NCBI RefSeq assembly: GCF_000746085.1
Contig: NZ_JQKO01000016.1
Coordinates: 1-64,000 of the forward strand
Reading direction: 5' to 3'
Origin: Methylocapsa aurea
GTDB lineage: Bacteria; Pseudomonadota; Alphaproteobacteria; Rhizobiales; Beijerinckiaceae
DNA: 64,000 nt
Shown here: in pieces, positions 59,583 to 64,000 of the stretch
Layout: the number at the start of each line of letters is the position of its first letter
Position numbering within the stretch: the stretch's first letter is position 1
Notes under the pieces: generated by a model
Seen by the model: the letters and a program-made list of their open reading frames with translations, nothing else
Told to the model about the DNA's origin: nothing
The model's database searches: none
Position numbers and translations under genes: made by a program

Positions 59583-60290
59583 ATGAAAGAACTGACGCTT
59601 TCCCAGATTCTCGAAGAGGCGTTCGAGCGCGCGCGCGACTTGGACGCGCCGCTTGGCGCCCGTCTTGAATCCTTCGCGGAATCCGTTCGCATGGCGAGCC
59701 CGGCGTTTGCCGAAGCGGTGGACCGGCTTGTCTTGCGGCTCAATCTCAACGGTTCTGGCGCCACGGCTCCGGCTGTCGGCGATCCAATGCCGTCCTTCAT
59801 GCTGCCAGACGACCAGGGGCGTCTCGTCACCCTCGAAGCACTGCTCGCCAAAGGCCCTGTGGCGGTGTCCTTTCATCGGGGGCATTGGTGCCCCTATTGC
59901 CGGATCAATACAAATGCTCTGGCCCAGGCGCAATGCAATGTTGAGCCTATCGGCGGTCAGATCGTCGCCATCACGCCCGACTTGCAGCATTTCACGACCG
60001 CGCTCAAATCGGACGCCGCGGCAAAGCCGTTTCCAATCCTGACCGACGTCGACAATGGCTACGCGCTTTCGCTCAATCTCGCGATTTTTGTCGGTCAGGA
60101 GATGCAGAAGTACATGAAGAACGCCGGTTGGGACATTGCTCCCTATCAAGGCAACGACGCTTGGATCTTGCCAATCCCCGCGACTTTTGTCGTCGGCCGC
60201 GATTCCATCATCAGAGCCCGCTTTGTCGATCCCGACTACAGGAAACGTATGGCGATCGACATCATCGTCGACGCTCTAAAAGCTTGCTAG
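59583..60290 (+). CDS. Peroxiredoxin-like (AhpC/TSA) protein
   Basis: A 235-residue thiol peroxidase: FHRGHWCPYCRINT is the active site with two Cys (CxxC), preceded by MLPDDQGRLVTLEAL. The C-terminal half includes FVVGRDSIIRARFVDPDY. ATG at 59583 after GAGAAGC. It is 135 bp after the SDR stop. A decayed copy lies at 54.1-54.8 kb. Confidence 0.87.
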   Translation: MKELTLSQILEEAFERARDLDAPLGARLESFAESVRMASPAFAEAVDRLVLRLNLNGSGATAPAVGDPMPSFMLPDDQGRLVTLEALLAKGPVAVSFHRGHWCPYCRINTNALAQAQCNVEPIGGQIVAITPDLQHFTTALKSDAAAKPFPILTDVDNGYALSLNLAIFVGQEMQKYMKNAGWDIAPYQGNDAWILPIPATFVVGRDSIIRARFVDPDYRKRMAIDIIVDALKAC

Positions 60291-60641
60291 CGAGGGTTCC
60301 GTTCGCCGCGAATTTGTGATCCGCGCAGTCGCACAATGTCTTGAAAAAGTGCTGAATAGCAACCGCTTCGACCATCGCAGCGAGGCTGCTTGCGGCCCGA
60401 TCTGGCTGAACGAAAGCCGGAGGCTATGAAGTTCATAGCTATTCGATAGTTCCTCGAACCCCTGATTTCGCAGATCCTGTCATCGTTGACGCTGGTTAGT
60501 CATGCCTAGGCGTATGGACACGACATTGACAATGGATCACCGCCGTCTCGTCAGCGGTCTCCCGTCGGGCCCGCATGCCGCCGAAGCGTCGTGCAGCCAA
60601 GCGGAGCGCCAGGACCGATCTCGAACCGGGGAGAGCCAGGT
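60291..60641. other. Gene-free region before the msr cluster
   Basis: About 350 bp without a gene. It contains CTATGAAGTTCATAG (60424-60438), a 15-bp dyad, and a CATAGC-N5-GATAGT element (60434-60450), which is half similar to the LysR-type boxes. This may be a promoter region for the genes that follow. Confidence 0.35.
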
Positions 60642-60761
60642 ATGAAAATCGCCGTCAAATTCTTGTTGGCCGCGGGAATTGCTTTCGCCTTGCTCACGCT
60701 TCGCGTCGCTGCGGCCTATTCGGCGTGGAGCATTTCCCTAAATGACGGAAAGGCGCGATGA
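60642..60761 (+). CDS. 39-residue single-helix membrane peptide
   Basis: ATG at 60642 follows GGGAGAGCCAGG, a strong ribosome site. The peptide is MKIAVKFLLAAGIAFALLTL-like with one hydrophobic helix and ends LNDGKAR. It stands upstream of the msr genes. It may be a real small membrane protein or a leftover signal sequence. Family unknown. Confidence 0.4.
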   Translation: MKIAVKFLLAAGIAFALLTLRVAAAYSAWSISLNDGKAR

Positions 60762-60917
60762 ATCGAATTCTTCCGCGAGGGCTTTCTCGGAACACGCAAA
60801 GTTTATCGTCCCGATCTGTAATCAAAGACGGCGCGGCGGCGAATATCTTGTTGTGGGCGCGACGCAAGCCCACCGTTCCGAAGTCCGTTCCAACCTAAGG
60901 ATCGTAGGCAGACCACC

Positions 60918-61665
60918 ATGCAGATGCATTCCTGTCATTCGCCACACTGCCGCCTTCGCGTGACGAGGGCCCGCCTGAATGTCTTTCTAACCGCGCTCGG
61001 CGTCATCGGCTTAAGCAGTCTCGGAAGCCCGGCGGCGGCCGAGCCTGCTGCGCTGATCAACCCGCCGTTCGTCGACGTTCCGAGCGCGACTCAGAGCGGA
61101 ACCGAAAAAGCGGCTTTTTGCCGGCGGCTGCTTCTGGGGCGTTCAGGCCGTGTTCCAGCATACAAAGGGCGTGACGAGCGCGGTTTCGGGATATGCCGGC
61201 GGTGCCTCGGCCGCCCCAAGTTACGAGCAGGTTAGCTCCGGCGCCACGGGACACGCGGAATCGGTCGAGATCACGTTCGATCCAAAGCAGATCTCCTTCG
61301 GTCGCTTGCTGCAGATCTATTTTTCCGTGGCCCATGACCCAACGCAGATGAACCGACAGGAGCCCGACGAGGGCACGCAATATCGATCCGAGATTTTTGC
61401 CGTCAGCGACGCTCAGCAGCGCGTAGCCGAGGCTTATATCGCGGAGCTCGACAGGGCGCATGCGTTCGGCCGCCCGATCGTGACCAGGGTGGAGCCGCTG
61501 ACGGCGTTCTACCGCGCTGAACCCTATCATCAAGACTATGCGACGCTCCATCCCGGCAACGCCTATATCGCGCATTACGATCTGCCCAAGGTCGCCAATT
61601 TGAAAAAGCTCTTCCCGGAGCTCTATCGCGAACGGGCGGTGCTGACCGACGGCAATCGCCAATAA
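60918..61665 (+). pseudogene. msrA: Exported methionine sulfoxide reductase A, frameshifted in a T-run
   Basis: The first piece encodes a signal region (VFLTALGVIGLSSLGSPAAAEP) and SATQSGTEKAAF. One extra T in GGCTTTTTGCC near 61115 shifts the frame, and the second frame continues AGGCFWGVQAVFQHTKGVTS (nucleophile Cys in GCFWG) to a normal MsrA C-terminus at 61665 (YRAEPYHQDY present). Removing one T restores one MsrA of about 248 residues. This could be a sequencing error or a phase-variable site. Neighbours msrB and the Met-rich peptide fit envelope oxidant repair. Confidence 0.8.
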
Positions 61666-61681
61666 CGATGGAGTCCTGACA

Positions 61682-62164
61682 ATGCAACGGCGCGACCTAT
61701 TGCTGATGTTGATCGTGGCGGCGTGTGGCGGCGCGGCGCTGCCTGCTTGGCGGCGGGCCAAAGCGGCGGAGTTCGAGGTGACGAAGACCGATGTAGAATG
61801 GCGGGCCGCGCTCACGCCCGCCCAATATCAAGTGCTTCGGCATGAGGCGACGGAGCGGCCCGGCAGCAGCCCGCTGCTTCATGAGCATCGCAAGGGCGTG
61901 TTTGTTTGCGCCGGCTGCGAACTGCCGCTCTTCAGGTCGGAGACCAAGTTCGAGAGCGGGACCGGCTGGCCGAGTTTCTGGCGTCCGATGGAGGGCGCGG
62001 TAGGCGAGAATGTTGACCGGAGCCTCGGGATGGAGCGCACCGAGGTGCATTGCCGGCGCTGCGGCGGGCATCTTGGCCACGTCTTCAAGGACGGTCCGCC
62101 GCCGACCGGCTTGCGCTACTGCATGAACGGCGTCGCCTTGAAATTCATATCGGAAGAAAGCTGA
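61682..62164 (+). CDS. msrB: Exported methionine sulfoxide reductase B
   Basis: A 160-residue MsrB with a Tat-like signal (QRRDLLLMLIVAACGG). The zinc pairs are FVCAGCELPLF and HCRRCGGHLGHVF, and the catalytic Cys is in LRYCMNGVALKF. It reduces methionine-R-sulfoxide. ATG at 61682 is 16 bp after the msrA stop. Confidence 0.92.
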   Translation: MQRRDLLLMLIVAACGGAALPAWRRAKAAEFEVTKTDVEWRAALTPAQYQVLRHEATERPGSSPLLHEHRKGVFVCAGCELPLFRSETKFESGTGWPSFWRPMEGAVGENVDRSLGMERTEVHCRRCGGHLGHVFKDGPPPTGLRYCMNGVALKFISEES

Positions 62165-62327
62165 CGGTTCGATCAAAGCGGTCGGATCTCTCTTAATAGC
62201 TTCGGGACTCGCGGTCCTGCCTAGGCAAGTCTCGCGTTAAGTCCTCAAGACGCCGGCCCGAAGTCATCTCCGCGCGGCGGAGTTGCGCGCGCCCGCCGTG
62301 GCGTAGATATGTTGAGGAGTAAATGCC

Positions 62328-62582
62328 ATGAACGCCAAATATGCTATCACCCGCTGCGCCGCTTTGGCCTTTGTCGCCGCCGGCTTGATGTTCGCCGGCG
62401 CCGCTTCCGCCGAGGACAAGATGAAGCCCGAAGGTGCGACACAGGACAAGATGAAACCCGACGCCATGAAGACGGATGCGATGAAGCCGGGCGCCATGAA
62501 GTCCGGCTCGGACGCGATGAAGGGCGATGCGATGAAATCCGGCCATATGGGCGGCGACGCGATGGGCGGCGAGAAAAACTGA
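62328..62582 (+). CDS. Met-rich periplasmic peptide (MrpX-like)
   Basis: An 84-residue exported peptide. After the signal (CAALAFVAAGLMFAGAASA) the mature part of about 56 residues contains 9 Met in repeats such as KPDAMKTDAMKPGAM and SDAMKGDAM, many Lys and no Cys. It is followed by cytochrome b and molybdoenzyme genes, as mrpX is linked with yedZ1 and yedY1 in Azospira, where the peptide absorbs hypochlorite and is reduced again. ATG at 62328 follows GAGGAGTAAATGCC. The sacrificial role here is inference. Confidence 0.78.
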   Translation: MNAKYAITRCAALAFVAAGLMFAGAASAEDKMKPEGATQDKMKPDAMKTDAMKPGAMKSGSDAMKGDAMKSGHMGGDAMGGEKN

Positions 62583-62668
62583 TTCCATGCGACGAGCGCC
62601 TGCTCCGACCTCTGGCGCTGGAGCGGGCGCTCGGACGCCGAACAAACGAAGAAAACCGGGGAACAGTC

Positions 62669-63538
62669 ATGACTGAAACTCCAGAAACAGGCCTGGCGAC
62701 GCCGTCGCAGAGGCCGCGTCGGCTGGCTGTTTACCGGCACGCGCGCGTCACCCGGTTAACCCATTGGATCAATTTCCTCTGCGTGAGCGTGCTGTTGTTC
62801 AGTGGCCTGCAGATCTTCAACGCCCATCCGGCTCTGTATTGGGGGCAGTTTGGCGCCGACTCCGATCCCTCAATATTCGAGCTTGGAGCCGATGAATCGA
62901 GGGCCGGCCCGCCGGTGGGGTTCGCCAGGATTGGTTCGTCAACTTTCGACACAACCGGGATCCTTGGCCTCTCGCGCAACGCCAGCGGCGGATTCGCGCA
63001 GCGCGGATTCCCCGCGTGGTTGACGCTTCCAAGCTGGCGCGATCTTGCCATGGGGCGCCGGTGGCACTTCTTCTTTGCTTGGCTGTTTGTCGCCAACCTC
63101 CTGGTTTATGTCGCGGCCGGACTAGCCAACGGGCATCTTTGGCGCGACCTCCTGCCCAGCTGGCGGCAGCTGCGGCCGAGGTCTCTTCTCCAAGATGTCG
63201 CAGATCACCTACGGCTGAAATTTCCGCGCGGCGAGGCGGCGCGCCATTACAATCCGCTCCAGAAACTGACCTATCTGGGCGTCATCGGCGTGCTGTTGCC
63301 GGCAATGATTTTGACTGGCCTCGCCATGTCGCCGGGGATGGACGCTATCCTGCCGTGGCTTGTTGATATGTTCGGTGGACGCCAATCCGCGCGGACCATC
63401 CATTTCATCGCAGCCAGCCTGATCGTGCTTTTCGTTTTTGTTCATGTCGCGATGGCGCTTCTGGCCGGACCAGTGAATGAGCTGCGCTCGATGATTACTG
63501 GCCGATTCCTCATTTCCGTCGAGGATAAACATGAGTAG
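62669..63538 (+). CDS. Cytochrome b561/YedZ-like membrane subunit
   Basis: A 289-residue cytochrome b with at least four membrane helices and haem His candidates: RLTHWINFLCVSVLLFSG, GRRWHFFFAWLFVANL, PLQKLTYLGVIGVLLPAMILTG and HFIAASLIVLFVFVHVAMALL. It should pass electrons from quinol to the molybdoenzyme. It overlaps that gene by eight bases. ATG at 62669 follows GGGGAACAGTC. Confidence 0.87.
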   Translation: MTETPETGLATPSQRPRRLAVYRHARVTRLTHWINFLCVSVLLFSGLQIFNAHPALYWGQFGADSDPSIFELGADESRAGPPVGFARIGSSTFDTTGILGLSRNASGGFAQRGFPAWLTLPSWRDLAMGRRWHFFFAWLFVANLLVYVAAGLANGHLWRDLLPSWRQLRPRSLLQDVADHLRLKFPRGEAARHYNPLQKLTYLGVIGVLLPAMILTGLAMSPGMDAILPWLVDMFGGRQSARTIHFIAASLIVLFVFVHVAMALLAGPVNELRSMITGRFLISVEDKHE

Positions 63539-64000
63539 AATTCAACTCCCCCGGCGCCGGTTTTTGGCTCTGAGCGCGGCGGGCCTCGGCGGCGCGCTGC
63601 TCGCTGGCTGCGACCGCCTCTCTGAAACCTCGGAGGTCCAGGAGGTTCTGTCCTCAGCGGAGTCGCTGACCTATCGCGTTCAGCGTCTGCTCGGCGGCCG
63701 CGATGCGCTCGCCCGTGAATTCACCGAGGCTGATCTCTCGCCGGTGTTTAAGGTGAATGGCAGCAGCATGCCTGAGGGCGAGGACTATGCGGCCCTGCTG
63801 GAAGGCAATTTTGTCGACTGGCGCTTGCGCGTCGAGGGGCTGGTCGCCAATCCGCTGGATTTGTCGCTTGAGGATCTGCGCAAACTGCCGCAACGGACGC
63901 AGATCACGCGCCATGATTGCGTCGAAGGATGGAGCGCCATAGGCAAATGGCGGGGCGTTCCGCTCGCCATTGTGCTTCAGCGCGCTTCCCTTCTACCCAC
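63531..64000 (+). CDS. Molybdopterin oxidoreductase (sulfite oxidase/YedY-like), cut by window end
   Basis: At least 156 residues are visible. The start has a twin-Arg-like stretch (PRRRFLALSAAGLGGALLAG) ending in Cys (LLAGC, a possible lipobox). The cofactor-ligand Cys is in TRHDCVEGWSAIGKWRGVPL. ATG at 63531 follows GAGGATAAAC. With the b-type cytochrome it should reduce or oxidise a periplasmic sulfoxide; the Met-rich peptide is the likely substrate. The rest lies beyond the window. Confidence 0.86.
   Translation, partial: MSRIQLPRRRFLALSAAGLGGALLAGCDRLSETSEVQEVLSSAESLTYRVQRLLGGRDALAREFTEADLSPVFKVNGSSMPEGEDYAALLEGNFVDWRLRVEGLVANPLDLSLEDLRKLPQRTQITRHDCVEGWSAIGKWRGVPLAIVLQRASLLP

Noticed and set aside
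60434-60450. A fifth LysR-type box before the msr cluster
   Set aside because: Only the left half (CATAGC) fits; the right half reads GATAGT, not GCTATC, so I do not count it as a member of the set.
1-64000. tRNA, rRNA or riboswitch genes
   Set aside because: I scanned for tRNA-like T-loops, conserved rRNA tracts and familiar riboswitch cores and saw none that I could support by eye.

Overview
The window is high-GC alphaproteobacterial DNA from a replicon of the repABC type. It carries repA, repB and repC in order (11.8-15.5 kb), two parS-like palindromes upstream and a probable antisense RNA between repB and repC. Protein styles (NrsF/ECF pair, SoxYZ, FeoAB fusion, NhaD-type antiporter, ISNCY transposase) fit a Hyphomicrobiales organism, perhaps of the Beijerinckiaceae/Methylocystaceae, but nothing seen fixes a genus. 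I see no rRNA, tRNA, CRISPR array or phage structural gene, so this looks like a plasmid or megaplasmid made of accessory modules.

Layout. (1) 0-6.9 kb: a minus-strand defence operon read as SIR2 effector, small middle protein, SMC-like ATPase (the layout of Lamassu-SIR2/ABC-3C systems), followed 14 bp later by a caspase-DExH helicase fusion. The end of an IS21-family element cuts off the helicase C-terminus. (2) 6.9-11.1 kb: three toxin-antitoxin modules (DUF1778-GNAT, MazE-like/MazF, Phd-VapC) and a tyrosine recombinase; the MazEF cassette lies between two copies of a pdif-like sequence. (3) 11.1-15.5 kb: repABC. (4) 15.5-24.8 kb: folE, IS remnants, an ArsR-permease-thioredoxin operon, a partial sox cluster (soxYZ, DsrE-like protein, cytochrome c) and a Met-rich, metal-handling-like group with one broken outer-membrane gene. 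(5) 24.5-27.4 kb: feoAB fusion and feoC. (6) 28.3-34.8 kb: TetR/DsrE pair, MarR, RND efflux pair. (7) 35.0-44.9 kb: an ECF sigma factor/NrsF pair and its apparent regulon. Four promoters of form GTAACC-N16-CGAA stand in front of the sigma operon, a radical SAM/oxidoreductase/glycosyltransferase operon, an NPC-heptad-repeat peptide (with DUF6969 behind it) and arsM. (8) 44.9-52 kb: a TetR-controlled AhpD/tautomerase operon, fragments of a phosphite operon and of a flavin monooxygenase, an antiporter, a frameshifted tam gene and an ISNCY element. (9) 52-64 kb: an apparent LysR regulon (four copies of [GC]ATAGC-N5-GCTATC) with cupin, MFS, small secreted protein, DUF302, patatin, SDR and peroxiredoxin genes, then a methionine-sulfoxide repair cluster (msrA, msrB, Met-rich peptide, cytochrome b, molybdoenzyme) that runs off the right edge.

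Read together, the right half is a stress island: metal/arsenic response under the ECF factor and oxidant/reactive-chlorine response under LysR. The left half provides replication, partition, addiction and phage defence. Many boundaries hold decayed genes (helicase, ptxC/ptxD, tam, peroxiredoxin paralogue, transporter, msrA), so the replicon has been remodelled repeatedly. Coordinates of genes rest on reading frames, start-site context and motif recognition by eye; no database search was run.
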